Assembly: GCF_011751745.2 (NCBI RefSeq)
Contig: NZ_CP061170.1
Span: 2,170,001-2,234,000, forward strand
Length of the DNA: 64,000 nucleotides
Direction: 5' to 3'
Origin: Paramicrobacterium fandaimingii
GTDB lineage: Bacteria; Actinomycetota; Actinomycetes; Actinomycetales; Microbacteriaceae
This document shows, piece after piece, positions 49,600 to 57,886 of this stretch. Every line of letters starts with the position of its first letter. Positions within the stretch are counted from its first letter, which is position 1. Under the pieces are notes generated by a model. It was not told the DNA's origin and made no database searches. It saw only the letters and a list, made by a program, of their open reading frames with translations. The position numbers and the translations under genes were made by a program.

Positions 49600-49624
49600 A
49601 ACGATGTTTGAGTCGAAATATTCC
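49600..49624 (-). promoter_or_regulatory. SigR/SigH-type promoter of sigR-rsrA
   Basis: On the minus strand, GGAATA (49624-49619), 16 nt, then cGTT (GTT at 49602-49600). This fits the SigH/SigR consensus GGAAYA-N16/17-cGTT. It overlaps the first codons of the divergent aroA gene (start 49604). Confidence 0.8.
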
Positions 49625-50977
49625 GGTCCAGACGACCAGCTTGCGGGCGACCGCCGTCTCATCGACGGTGAGACGCTCTGGCCTGCGCCAAAGGCGGACG
49701 GCCCGATCACCTCGCGCGTCTCGCTCCCCGGCTCCAAATCGCTTGTCAATCGCGAACTCGTGCTCGCCGCGCTTGCGTCCGAGCCCAGTCTCTTGAGAGC
49801 ACCGCTTCATTCTCGTGACAGCCAGAACATGGTCGAGGCGCTTCGTGCACTCGGAGCGCGCATCGACGAGGTCGAGGCGAGCGGAGAGTACGGTGCGGAC
49901 TTTCTCGTGACGCCGGGCGAACTGACCGGGTCGACGACAATTGAGTGCGGTCTCGCCGGAACGGTCATGCGCTTTGTGCCTCCCGTTGCCGCCTTGGCCC
50001 TCGGTCCGACGACGTTCGACGCCGATGATGCAGCACGGGGCCGGCCCATGGCAGCCGTTCTCGACGCCCTCCGCGCGTCAGGAGTCGATATCGATCCCGG
50101 TGCCCGTTCGTTGCCCTTCACCGTGCACGGCAGCGGTTCTGTCCCCGGAGGCGACGTCAGCGTCGACGCCTCGGCGTCGAGCCAGTTTGTCTCAGCGCTC
50201 CTGCTGTCGGCCGCCCGGTTCGAGAACGGGATCGTTCTTCGTCACACGGGCGAGAAGCTTCCCAGCATCCCTCACATCGATATGACGATCGCTGCGTTGC
50301 GCGAGCGAGGCGTCGATGCATCGTCGCCAGAACTCGGAGTCTGGCGTGTTTCCCCCGGAGAGATCGCGGGGCGCGATGTCACTATCGAACCCGATCTCTC
50401 CAACGCGGCGCCCTTTCTTGCCGCCGCTCTCGTTGCCGGAGGTTCGGTGACGATTCCGAACTGGCCAACCGAGACCACACAGGTGGGTGCAGATCTGGCC
50501 ACTCTGCTTGCGGAATTCGGGGCACACGTCGAGCTCACGGCCGATGGAAACCTGACGGTGACGGCGGGAGAGCGCATCCACGCCGTCGATCTCGACCTGA
50601 GCCACGCCGGCGAGCTGGCACCGACGCTCATCGCGCTTTCCGCCTTCGCCGACGGCCCCTCTCGTTTTCGAGGAATCGCGCATATTCGCCACCACGAGAC
50701 CGACAGGCTTGCCGCTATCGCCACCGAGCTGACGAATCTTGGCGGGAATGTCACAGAGCACGAAGACGGCGTCACGGTGCGGCCGCAGACCCTCCACGGC
50801 GGCGTCTGGAACACCTACAACGATCACCGCACCGCGACGGCCGGTGCACTCGTCGGCATCGCCGTTCCCGGTGTGGAGATCGTCGACATCGCAACGACGG
50901 CGAAAACGCTTCCGCAGTTCACATCGCTCTGGGACGCCCTCGTCGCATCTGGAACGACAGGCAACACACGCTCATGA
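49604..50977 (+). CDS. aroA: 3-phosphoshikimate 1-carboxyvinyltransferase (EPSP synthase)
   Basis: A 457-residue shikimate-pathway enzyme. Signatures are VSLPGSKSLVNRELVLAAL, CGLAGTVMRFVPPVAAL, RGRPMAAVLDAL, SASSQFVSALLL and the C-terminal IRHHETDRLAAIATEL and NTYNDHRTATAGAL (in parts). TACATT (49590-49595) lies 8 nt before the ATG and no Shine-Dalgarno is present, so a leaderless mRNA is likely. The 5' end overlaps the sigR promoter on the other strand. rsgA follows with a 4-nt overlap. Confidence 0.95.
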   Translation: MFESKYSGPDDQLAGDRRLIDGETLWPAPKADGPITSRVSLPGSKSLVNRELVLAALASEPSLLRAPLHSRDSQNMVEALRALGARIDEVEASGEYGADFLVTPGELTGSTTIECGLAGTVMRFVPPVAALALGPTTFDADDAARGRPMAAVLDALRASGVDIDPGARSLPFTVHGSGSVPGGDVSVDASASSQFVSALLLSAARFENGIVLRHTGEKLPSIPHIDMTIAALRERGVDASSPELGVWRVSPGEIAGRDVTIEPDLSNAAPFLAAALVAGGSVTIPNWPTETTQVGADLATLLAEFGAHVELTADGNLTVTAGERIHAVDLDLSHAGELAPTLIALSAFADGPSRFRGIAHIRHHETDRLAAIATELTNLGGNVTEHEDGVTVRPQTLHGGVWNTYNDHRTATAGALVGIAVPGVEIVDIATTAKTLPQFTSLWDALVASGTTGNTRS

Positions 50978-52014
50978 GCTGGTGGGACGTCGACGACGAT
51001 GACGACGAACAACTCCCCGATGAGTCAGACATTCGCGTGCGCCCGAGCCGCCGCGGCTCGCGGCCCCGAACAAAGACGCGGCCCGCTCACAAGGATGCCG
51101 TCATCGGCACAGTGCTCGGCGTCGATCGCGGCCGCTATACGGTGCTGCTCGATGAGAATCGGACGAGCGAACGGGAAATCACCGCAAGCAGGGCCTCCGA
51201 GCTGCGAAGGCAGCCGATCGTCAACGGGGACCGCGTCGATGTGGTGGGCGACGTCTCCGGCGAGCAGGGGACTCTCGCTCGCATCGTGCGCATCAAAGAG
51301 CGCTCGACCCTCTTGCGCCGCAGCGCAGACGACACAGACGAGGTCGAGCGCATCATCGTGGCAAATGCCGACCAGATGCTCATCGTCGTCGCCGCGGCAA
51401 ACCCGGAACCGCGTGCGCGTCTCGTTGACCGGTACCTCGTCGCCGCATTCGACGCCGGAATCACTCCCCTGCTCGTGATCACCAAGACCGATCTTGCCCA
51501 CCCTGCCGACTTTATGACCTTGTTCGCCGGGCTGCCGCTGACGGTGCTGACAAGCCGCACCGATGACATGCCGGTCGCTGAGATCGCCGAGCTGCTCGTC
51601 GGGCACTCAACAGTTTTCGTTGGGCATTCGGGGGTCGGCAAGTCGACACTCGTCAACGCGCTCGTACCCGAAGCGCATCGCTCGACGGGGCATGTGAATC
51701 GGGTAACGGGACGCGGCAGGCACACGTCGTCGTCTGCGGTCTCCTACCGGTTATCGCACGACGGTCGCTCAGGCTGGATCATCGACACGCCCGGGGTTCG
51801 ATCATTCGGCCTCGGTCATGTCGACACAAGCAACATCCTCCGGTCATTCCCCGATCTGAATCGCCGTGCCGATGAGTGTCCACGGGGGTGCACACACCTG
51901 CCAGACGCCCCCGATTGCGCACTCAACGAGGCATCACAGGCCGGCGAGCTTGATTCGGTGACGCTTCAGCGTCTGGATTCTCTGCAGCGACTGCTCACGA
52001 CCTTCGCCAGCTGA
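50974..52014 (+). CDS. rsgA: Small ribosomal subunit biogenesis GTPase RsgA
   Basis: A 346-residue circularly permuted GTPase that helps mature the 30S subunit. An acidic N-terminal tail (DVDDDDDEQLPDE) and basic stretch precede the OB fold (VIGTVLGVDRGRYTVLL). GTPase motifs occur in permuted order: NKxD as VITKTDL, P-loop as GHSGVGKSTL, and G3 as IDTPGVRSFG. The C-terminal zinc motif is CPRGCTHLPDAPDC. The ATG overlaps the aroA stop. aroA-rsgA pairing next to sigR is common in this order of bacteria. Confidence 0.95.
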   Translation: MSWWDVDDDDDEQLPDESDIRVRPSRRGSRPRTKTRPAHKDAVIGTVLGVDRGRYTVLLDENRTSEREITASRASELRRQPIVNGDRVDVVGDVSGEQGTLARIVRIKERSTLLRRSADDTDEVERIIVANADQMLIVVAAANPEPRARLVDRYLVAAFDAGITPLLVITKTDLAHPADFMTLFAGLPLTVLTSRTDDMPVAEIAELLVGHSTVFVGHSGVGKSTLVNALVPEAHRSTGHVNRVTGRGRHTSSSAVSYRLSHDGRSGWIIDTPGVRSFGLGHVDTSNILRSFPDLNRRADECPRGCTHLPDAPDCALNEASQAGELDSVTLQRLDSLQRLLTTFAS

Positions 52015-52041
52015 CAGCCCAACGGAGCATAGGCTGAAAGC

Positions 52042-52521
52042 ATGACTGATTACCCGCGTCTCTCGGCAGGCGACGCCGCACCCCATTTCACTCTCACGGA
52101 TCACAACGGCGGCGACGTATCGCTGTCAGATTTCTCTGGCGAGAACGTCATCGTTTACTTCTACCCCGCGGCAATGACTCCGGGCTGCACAACCCAGGCC
52201 TGCGACTTTCGCGACAGCATGACGAGCCTGCAGGCAGCCGGGTATCACGTGATCGGAATTTCGAAAGACGACCCGGAAAAGCTGTCCCACTTTGCCGAGC
52301 GCGACGCGCTGCCGTTCCCGCTTCTGTCAGACCCCGATCAGGCCGTGCACAAAGCGTATGGAGCCTTTGGACCGAAGAACAGCTACGGGCGACTCCTCAC
52401 CGGCACGCTGCGATCGACAATCGTCATTGACGGCTCGGGTCAGGTAGCGCTCGCGCTTTACAACGTGAGGGCGACGGGACACGTGAAGATGCTGCGACGC
52501 AAGCTCGCCATCGACGCGTAG
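52042..52521 (+). CDS. bcp: Thioredoxin-dependent peroxiredoxin (BCP/PrxQ type)
   Basis: A 159-residue atypical 2-Cys peroxiredoxin that reduces peroxides. The peroxidatic Cys is in MTPGCTTQACDFRDS and the resolving Cys lies five residues later, the arrangement of the alpha-helical BCP subfamily. The catalytic Thr is in the same motif and the Arg in TLRSTIVID. TAGGCT (52030-52035) lies 6 nt before the ATG without a Shine-Dalgarno, so it has its own leaderless promoter in the 27-nt gap after rsgA. Confidence 0.94.
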   Translation: MTDYPRLSAGDAAPHFTLTDHNGGDVSLSDFSGENVIVYFYPAAMTPGCTTQACDFRDSMTSLQAAGYHVIGISKDDPEKLSHFAERDALPFPLLSDPDQAVHKAYGAFGPKNSYGRLLTGTLRSTIVIDGSGQVALALYNVRATGHVKMLRRKLAIDA

Positions 52522-52542
52522 GTCAGTGCTCGTCACCGATCG

Positions 52543-52968
52543 TCACTGCTTCTCCGGGCGCGAGTGTTCGATGACCGAGCGCGTCAGCAGCAGGATGATC
52601 ACTGCGAGCGCGGGCAGCAAGAGTGCCCAGCCGATGGTCGGCTGCGCGAAGATGCCTTGAAAAGCTCCGATCGCAAGGGCGCTCTGAAGCACCTGCCAGG
52701 TGAGCGCTGCGGCTCGTGACCATTGCCGGCCGCGCCAGAAGGCGACCACGATGGCGATCAGCCAGATCGCCGCGACAACGGCGAGAACCGTGAGCGCGAT
52801 TGCCGAGTCGTATCGGTCGGGTCGCAGGGTGAAAAGATCGACGATGAGCATGCCTGAGACGACGACGAGAGCGGCAGCCTCGAGCCCAAGCAATGCTGCC
52901 GTCACAACGACGGCGCGTGATCGCTTACCCGAATCTGATGACGCGGCGGTGTCGAATTGGTTACTCAC
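52543..52968 (-). CDS. Hypothetical four-helix membrane protein
   Basis: A ~141-residue protein with four hydrophobic segments (VVVTAALLGLEAAALVVVSG; IALTVLAVVAAIWLIAIVVAF; WQVLQSALAIGAFQGIF; IGWALLLPALAVIILLL), short loops and a charged C-terminus RSVIEHSRPEKQ. No functional motif is recognised. The start is uncertain: GTG 52968 (V-S-N-Q-F-D) is favoured because it gives a normal cytoplasmic N-terminus, but an in-frame ATG exists at 53019. Neither has a clear ribosome binding site. Divergent from whiB1. Confidence 0.65.
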   Translation of the reverse strand: MSNQFDTAASSDSGKRSRAVVVTAALLGLEAAALVVVSGMLIVDLFTLRPDRYDSAIALTVLAVVAAIWLIAIVVAFWRGRQWSRAAALTWQVLQSALAIGAFQGIFAQPTIGWALLLPALAVIILLLTRSVIEHSRPEKQ

Positions 52969-53144
52969 AGAAATATCCCATACAAAACTATTGATCGATT
53001 CTGGCGGATATGCGAACATTGTGCAGGCCGAGTTTTTCGTTCACAGGGTTGTGAGCAGGCCCCAATCGGTGGGCCTCCCCCTCGACTCGGCCATTCCCTA
53101 CGGTCCAGTGAGACCAATTCTCGCATGAAATAAGGAGCATACCC

Positions 53145-53393
53145 ATGGACTGGCGCGACAAGGCCGCCTGCCTCACAGCTGACCCGGAGCTATTTTTCCC
53201 GGTAGGTAACACCGGCCCGGCCGTCGACCAGATCGAAAAGGCAAAGGCCGTGTGCGCAACGTGCACCGTCACCGAAGTATGCCTTCAATATGCACTTGAG
53301 ACCAGCCAGGATTCCGGCGTCTGGGGCGGACTCAGCGAAGACGAGCGTCGGGCTCTCAAACGTCGGGCCGCACGCGCCCGCCGTGCCTCCTAG
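53145..53393 (+). CDS. whiB1: WhiB-family iron-sulfur transcription factor, WhiB1 type
   Basis: An 82-residue [4Fe-4S] regulator. The four cluster ligands are Cys9, Cys37, Cys40 and Cys46 (Cx2C spacing in VCATCTV), the same positions as in Mycobacterium WhiB1. The turn motif GVWGGLS and the basic C-terminus KRRAARARRAS for DNA contact follow. WhiB1 is essential in mycobacteria, binds the housekeeping sigma factor and reacts with nitric oxide. AAGGAG lies 7 nt before the ATG. A strong terminator follows, so this is a single-gene unit. Confidence 0.93.
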   Translation: MDWRDKAACLTADPELFFPVGNTGPAVDQIEKAKAVCATCTVTEVCLQYALETSQDSGVWGGLSEDERRALKRRAARARRAS

Positions 53394-53405
53394 CAAATCC
53401 CTGCG

Positions 53406-53444
53406 AAACGGGGCCGGTGCTGACACAGCATCCGGCCCCGTTTT
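53406..53444 (+). terminator. Terminator after whiB1
   Basis: AAACGGGGCCGG pairs with CCGGCCCCGTTT, and the inner TGCTG with CAGCA around ACA, leaving one bulged T. The hairpin is followed by TTTT, as expected of an intrinsic terminator. It may also end transcription of pdtaS from the other side. Confidence 0.9.
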
Positions 53445-53462
53445 CACTGCGCGATCTCGCAC

Positions 53463-54953
53463 TCAGCTCGTGATGAACCGCAGAGGAACCTCGATGGTCA
53501 CCTCGGTGCCCTCTCCGACGACGGTGTGCCAGTCGATCGTGCCGCTCAGCTCGCCCTGAATCAAGGTGCGCACGATCTGGGTGCCGAGGCCTTGGCCCAC
53601 GCGCCCCTCGGGGAGGCCCGTTCCGTTGTCACGCACGGTCACCGAGAGAACCTCCTCGGTGCGCTCCGCCTGAATCTCAACCTCGCCAGAGCGCCCGGCG
53701 AGCCCGTGCTCCACGGCATTCGTCACCAACTCGGTCAGGGCGAGCGCGAGAGGTGTTGCGTACTCGCTCGGCAGAACACCGAAACGACCGGATTTGGTGG
53801 GCCGCACGGTTGTGTTGTGCGCGGAAGCCACCTCCGCGATCAGCATGAGCACCCGCTCGAACACGTCGTCGAAGTCAACATCCTGAGACAGACCTTCTGA
53901 CAGCGTGTCGTGCACGACGGCGATGGCCGTCACCCGCCGCATCGCCTGCGTCAGCGCGTTGCTTGCCTCGTCGGAATGTGCCCGGCGAGCCTGGATGCGC
54001 AGAAGCGAGGCGACAGTCTGAAGATTGTTCTTCACCCGGTGATGGATCTCGCGGATCGTGGCATCCTTTGTAATCAGTTCCCGTTCACGGTGGCGCAGCT
54101 CCGTGACGTCTCGGCAGAGCACGATGGCGCCCACGCGCCCGCCGCGTACACGCAGTGGGATCGAGCGAAGCGAGATTGTGACGCCCTTCGATTCGACATC
54201 GGTGCGCCAAGGTGCTCTGCCGGTGACGACGAGAGGCAGTGACTCGTCGATCTCTTGCTGGTCACCCAAAATCTCCGTCGTCACATCGGCGAGTGATTCG
54301 CCCTCGAGCTCATCTTCAAACCCCATCCGGTTGAACGCCGACAGCGCGTTCGGGCTCGCGAAGGTCGTCGTGCCCTCCACGTCGATGCGCAGCAGGCCGT
54401 CTGAGGCTCGCGGCGCGCCCCGTCTGGGGCCCGTTGGAGCGGAGAGATCCGGAAAGTCGCCACCGGCGATCATGCCGAACAAGTCGGCGGCGCAGTTGTT
54501 GAACGTCAGCTCTTGACGGCTGGGGGAACGGGTCTCGCTGAGGTTTGTGTGGCGTGTGAGCACGGCGATCGGGCCGGGCGTCGTCACCGTGCTCTCTGAG
54601 GTGAGACGCCGGACGACGGGAACCGCGACGACCCGGGTCGGAGTTTCTTCGTACCAGTCTGGTGCCGAGGAGTCGATGATCTCGCCACGTGAAAAGGCCT
54701 CGGTCACCTGAGCCCGCCACTGCTGCTTGACCTTCTGCCCGACGAAGTCTCGGTAGAAGAGCGTTGCTGCGCTCGACGGGCGGTAGTGAGAAACGGCGAT
54801 GAAACTGTCGTCGTGAGTCGGAACCCACAGCACAATGTCGGCGAAGGCGAGATCAGCGAGCAGCTGCGCATCTTCCACCAGCATGTGCAGCCATTCAACA
54901 TCCGCTTCATCAGAGCGGCCCTGAGCGAGAATCAGTTCACTGAGCGTCGACAT
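53463..54953 (-). CDS. pdtaS: Soluble sensor histidine kinase PdtaS (HisKA_2 type)
   Basis: A 496-residue cytoplasmic kinase. An N-terminal GAF-like domain (about 1-165), a PAS-like domain (about 185-290) and a HisKA_2/HWE kinase core. The H-box is REIHHRVKNNLQTVASLL with the phospho-His; the N-box is LALTELVTNAVEHG and the G1 box VRDNGTGLPEG. This is the architecture of PdtaS, which in mycobacteria phosphorylates the ANTAR RNA-binding antiterminator PdtaR. No ANTAR-type regulator gene is in this window. TAAACT (54960-54965) lies 6 nt before the ATG, indicating a leaderless mRNA. Confidence 0.93.
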   Translation of the reverse strand: MSTLSELILAQGRSDEADVEWLHMLVEDAQLLADLAFADIVLWVPTHDDSFIAVSHYRPSSAATLFYRDFVGQKVKQQWRAQVTEAFSRGEIIDSSAPDWYEETPTRVVAVPVVRRLTSESTVTTPGPIAVLTRHTNLSETRSPSRQELTFNNCAADLFGMIAGGDFPDLSAPTGPRRGAPRASDGLLRIDVEGTTTFASPNALSAFNRMGFEDELEGESLADVTTEILGDQQEIDESLPLVVTGRAPWRTDVESKGVTISLRSIPLRVRGGRVGAIVLCRDVTELRHRERELITKDATIREIHHRVKNNLQTVASLLRIQARRAHSDEASNALTQAMRRVTAIAVVHDTLSEGLSQDVDFDDVFERVLMLIAEVASAHNTTVRPTKSGRFGVLPSEYATPLALALTELVTNAVEHGLAGRSGEVEIQAERTEEVLSVTVRDNGTGLPEGRVGQGLGTQIVRTLIQGELSGTIDWHTVVGEGTEVTIEVPLRFITS

Positions 54954-54962
54954 TGCACCAGT

Positions 54963-56222
54963 TTATGGTGAGGACGCCGCTCGCCCGGACACGTGCCACG
55001 CCCGGGTGTGCCGCGTGCGAGAGGCCCGGGTCTTTCTCTCGCGGCGCGTCGTCGGCACAGCCGCTTCAGGCATCATGCCTCGGGCGAGCCCTCTGACGGA
55101 GGCGACGACAGGCGAACGAGGAGAAACCTCGCGCAGCGACCTGCCCTCAAGCAAAGCCGCGTCTGCCGCTCGCTCGTCGTTCCCGATGAGAGTTGGCTTG
55201 TCAATGACGCCAAAGCGCTGCAGCGTCGACGTGATCTGGCTGGCGGCCGCAAGCCCGACGGGCCCCGAACGAACGCGGTTCATCACGGTGTGCACCGGAA
55301 TTCCGGCGGCGACCTCGAGCAGCTCCGCGTGCGACCGAAGGTACCGGCTGATTCCGATGGGGTCTGCACGCCCGATGGCGAGCACGCGATCTGAGGCGCG
55401 CAGCGCGGCAAGCGTCGCCGCATTGCGCCGCGGCGCGAACAGGTCGCTGGAGATCTCTTCATCGCTCTCAAGGCTGAAGCCCGTGTCTATGACGACATGG
55501 TCGGCCCAGAGACGGCACATCTCGATGGAATCCGTGACGCGAGACTGCGTGAGCTCGGGCCAGCGCGATGAGCGCGTGAGGCCCGTGAGCACCGAGAGCG
55601 ACCCGTGTGAGACGGGATAGCGCTCGCTGATGCGATCCAGCTCGTCGTGCGTCAACGCGCCCTGTCCAGCAAGACGACAGGCCGCAGCGAACCCCGGCGA
55701 CTCATCGAGCATTCCCAGCATCTGGGCGATCGATGCACTCCAGGTGTCTGCGTCGATGAGACACACCCGCCCACCGAGTTCGGCAAGCTCGACGGCGAGC
55801 GAGATTGCGATCGTCGTTCGTCCGGGAGCGCCCGCGGGCCCCCACACGGCGGTGACGACCCCGCGGGCCGCCTCGTCGCGCCCGACATCGAGATCGGGGC
55901 CCGCGAGAGACGCCTCGAACTGCGCAATGCTCGCCCCGACGTCGACATGCTCGCGGAGCCCGAGCCGGGCAATGTGGCGGCGCTGCGTCTCGTCTGAGCA
56001 CACCGCGACAACGCGGCATCCGGAATCATCACAGTGTGACAGCAGTTCTGCGGTCATCACATCGCCGTCAGCGATCAGGGCATCTGGCTGTGTGCGGGCG
56101 ATGACCTCCGCGACATCGTCGAGCGGCCCAAGCCGAGCCAGCACGTCATGGCCGCGCTCGAGCAGAGGCTCGAGAATGCGCTCCTCGGTTTTGCGAGCCA
56201 CGGCGAGCACAAGACGAGTCAT
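54963..56222 (-). CDS. CpaE/TadZ-like P-loop ATPase of the MinD/ParA superfamily
   Basis: A 419-residue protein: an N-terminal receiver-like domain without a phospho-acceptor (1-110), a ParA/MinD-type ATPase domain (~120-370) and a basic C-terminal tail (TRRERKTRASRTRHTR). The deviant Walker A, normally KGGxGKT(T), reads GAPGRTT (131-137): the signature Lys and the P-loop Lys are both replaced, the latter by Arg135. The switch-II region is HVVIDTGFSLES and the Walker A' Asp is in VCLIDADTW. CpaE/TadZ proteins position Flp pilus machinery. Its start overlaps the CpaB-like gene's stop by 4 nt. Confidence 0.82.
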   Translation of the reverse strand: MTRLVLAVARKTEERILEPLLERGHDVLARLGPLDDVAEVIARTQPDALIADGDVMTAELLSHCDDSGCRVVAVCSDETQRRHIARLGLREHVDVGASIAQFEASLAGPDLDVGRDEAARGVVTAVWGPAGAPGRTTIAISLAVELAELGGRVCLIDADTWSASIAQMLGMLDESPGFAAACRLAGQGALTHDELDRISERYPVSHGSLSVLTGLTRSSRWPELTQSRVTDSIEMCRLWADHVVIDTGFSLESDEEISSDLFAPRRNAATLAALRASDRVLAIGRADPIGISRYLRSHAELLEVAAGIPVHTVMNRVRSGPVGLAAASQITSTLQRFGVIDKPTLIGNDERAADAALLEGRSLREVSPRSPVVASVRGLARGMMPEAAVPTTRRERKTRASRTRHTRAWHVSGRAASSP

Positions 56223-56854
56223 GCGATGCCCGCCCCCGGAACAATCGACAGGGCATGACCGTTCGCCTGCGCGCTCAGCACCGTCGCCACGTCCCCTTTG
56301 GGAATGAGAATTTCGACGCTCGTGCTCTGCTGCCCGACCATCGCGTCATCGGTCACGACTCGGGCCACGACGGCCCCATCGACGATCACCGTCGGCTGGC
56401 CGAACCCGTTCTGCTCGTTTGGCGCGGCGGCCCAGATGTCGACACGTGCGCCCACAGCGACAGATTCAGGGAGCTCCCCCGTTATGTCGATCACAACAGG
56501 AGCGACGGCGCTCGCGGCTGCGTCGGCGATCGCCGACGCGGGAATGAGCTCACCGTCACCGACCGTTCGAACGGTGACGAGGTCGCCTTCTGGCAGCTCC
56601 CCTTCGCGAATGTACCGGCCGTCGAGCGATCCGAGGCTGACGCGGGACAGAGTCAGATCGTCGGTCATCACGTGTGCCCCGGCAGGCAGCGTCGCCGCCG
56701 CGGCGTACACGGGCACCGTCTGGTCTTGGGAATCGACGACGAGCCAGACGCCGGTTACCGAGATGATCACGAGCACAAGCCCGATGATGAAACGCGGGTC
56801 AAACCAGAATCGCCGTCGTGTTGTCCGCGCGGCGGACCTCGGTTGGTTCGGCAT
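56219..56854 (-). CDS. SAF-domain protein, CpaB/RcpC-like
   Basis: A 211-residue membrane-anchored protein. A basic N-terminus, one transmembrane helix (FIIGLVLVIISVTGVWLVV, about 21-39), a SAF domain (AAATLPAGAHVMTDDLTLSRV to IREGELPEGDLVTVRTVGDGELI, in parts) and an RcpC-like C-terminal domain (VGARVDIWAAAPNE to VEILIPKGDVATVLSAQANGHAL, in parts). CpaB/RcpC proteins belong to Flp pilus assembly. ATG 56854 or an ATG at 56863 could be the start; I chose the shorter. It precedes the CpaE-like gene with a 4-nt overlap. No pilin, CpaF or TadB/C gene is in the window. Confidence 0.8.
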   Translation of the reverse strand: MPNQPRSAARTTRRRFWFDPRFIIGLVLVIISVTGVWLVVDSQDQTVPVYAAAATLPAGAHVMTDDLTLSRVSLGSLDGRYIREGELPEGDLVTVRTVGDGELIPASAIADAAASAVAPVVIDITGELPESVAVGARVDIWAAAPNEQNGFGQPTVIVDGAVVARVVTDDAMVGQQSTSVEILIPKGDVATVLSAQANGHALSIVPGAGIA

Positions 56855-56893
56855 GCAGACCATGGTGCCAATTTCCCAGGCTTTCCAGGAAAG

Positions 56894-56902
56894 TTATCCA
56901 CA
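56894..56902 (+). promoter_or_regulatory. Perfect DnaA-box match (TTATCCACA)
   Basis: Exact DnaA-box consensus in the 89-nt region between the divergent CpaB-like and helix-turn-helix genes, 42 nt before the latter's ATG. A CTTTCC-A-GGAAAG inverted repeat (56881-56893) directly adjoins it. Confidence 0.4.
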
Positions 56903-56943
56903 GGACACGATTCACACAGGAGAAGTGACCATAATCAATAGTC

Positions 56944-57222
56944 ATGGATCACATTTCACCAGAGTCGATCGGCCGCTTCCTAACAGTGGCCGATGCTTCG
57001 GAGATCCTTAACGTCTCCGCCGACGAGGTACGGGAGCTGATCCGGTCAGCTGAGTTGCCCGCGATCAGCGTGGGCTCCCCCGGCCGCTGGCGCATAGAAC
57101 GCCGCGTTCTCGAGGAATACATCGAGCAGAAGTATGAAGAGACACGCCGTATGAGCCTCTGGCGCGAGGCGAATGCCGCAAGCATCCAAGACATCAGCGA
57201 CGGGCCGAAGCACCGCCGTTGA
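56944..57222 (+). CDS. Helix-turn-helix DNA-binding protein (excisionase/BldC-like)
   Basis: A 92-residue protein with a MerR/excisionase-type winged HTH: FLTVADASEILNVSADEVRELIRSAELPAISVGSPGRWRIERRVLEEYIEQKYEETRR (readable in parts as FLTVADASEILNVS, ELPAISVG, GRWRIERRVLEEYI). Proteins of this type in actinobacteria include BldC-like regulators. The C-terminal tail (SLWREANAASIQDISDGPK) is outside the fold. CATAAT (56930-56935) lies 8 nt before the ATG. It sits opposite the CpaB/CpaE pair and could regulate it. Confidence 0.88.
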   Translation: MDHISPESIGRFLTVADASEILNVSADEVRELIRSAELPAISVGSPGRWRIERRVLEEYIEQKYEETRRMSLWREANAASIQDISDGPKHRR

Positions 57223-57231
57223 CCGCGGCTC

Positions 57232-57846
57232 TCAGAGTTCAACCAGATCGATCGCAGACAGGGCGACAAGCTGCACCTGCGCAACATCGCGGGCGCGTCG
57301 AGGGGTTCCGCGCGCGTGACGAGCGATGTCGACATGGTCCCGAGCCACACGGTCGAGGGTTCCGCCGATCGCATCTGACGACATCACTGTCGACATCGTC
57401 ACGTACGTTCGACGGCGACAGAGGTCTCTCAAGACAAACGGAAATCCGATGCGGTCGGTGATCTGAGGGCCCCGACGTGCGTCATCGCCCTCCGCGATGC
57501 TCCGCTCGACATCGTCAGGGTGCAACAGGATGCTGCTGATGCCGGCGAGCGCGATCACACATGCCCCGTCGCTCCCGTGTTGCCTGATGAGATCGGCGGC
57601 AATCCAGTCGCGGCCGAAAGTTCGAGGCTGCACAGTGATGTCGCGGCCGCTGCGGAGGATGACTTTCATCGGCCTCGTCATGCTCGGGTCGTCGACCGAG
57701 CTTTGCCCATACGCGATCATGCGGTCGCGGAGGCTCAGGCGGCCGATGCGAAGCCGCTCGTCTTCAGCGCGTCTCTCGATGTCTTCGGCGCTCCATGCCG
57801 AATCCAGCTGGCCTTCGAGATCGTCGAACAGGCTGTCCCATCTCAT
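57232..57846 (-). CDS. Conserved hypothetical protein
   Basis: A 204-residue soluble protein with no recognised domain. Landmarks are MRWDSLFDDLEGQLDSAWSAE (acidic N-terminus, in parts), a basic helix ERLRIGRLSLRDRMIAYG-like stretch, a predicted beta-strand region VILRSGRDITVQPRTFGRDWIAADL (in parts: VILRSGRDITVQ, TFGRDWIAADL) and a Cys/Arg-rich RDLCRRRTYVTMST. It is the sort of gene seen near secA in Microbacteriaceae. ATG 57846 is preferred because TAGTCT (57855-57860) lies 8 nt upstream; the frame continues upstream to 57903. Convergent with the HTH gene, 9 nt apart. Confidence 0.75.
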   Translation of the reverse strand: MRWDSLFDDLEGQLDSAWSAEDIERRAEDERLRIGRLSLRDRMIAYGQSSVDDPSMTRPMKVILRSGRDITVQPRTFGRDWIAADLIRQHGSDGACVIALAGISSILLHPDDVERSIAEGDDARRGPQITDRIGFPFVLRDLCRRRTYVTMSTVMSSDAIGGTLDRVARDHVDIARHARGTPRRARDVAQVQLVALSAIDLVEL

Positions 57847-57886
57847 GGTGCCCGAGACTAGCGGTTCCCCGGAGAGGTTCACCGAG

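Noticed and set aside
53020..53144. A possible CRP/GlxR-like site (GAGA-N5-TCTC) upstream of whiB1
   Set aside because: The half-sites do not match TGTGA-N6-TCACA and the palindrome is only 4 bp per side. It could easily be chance.
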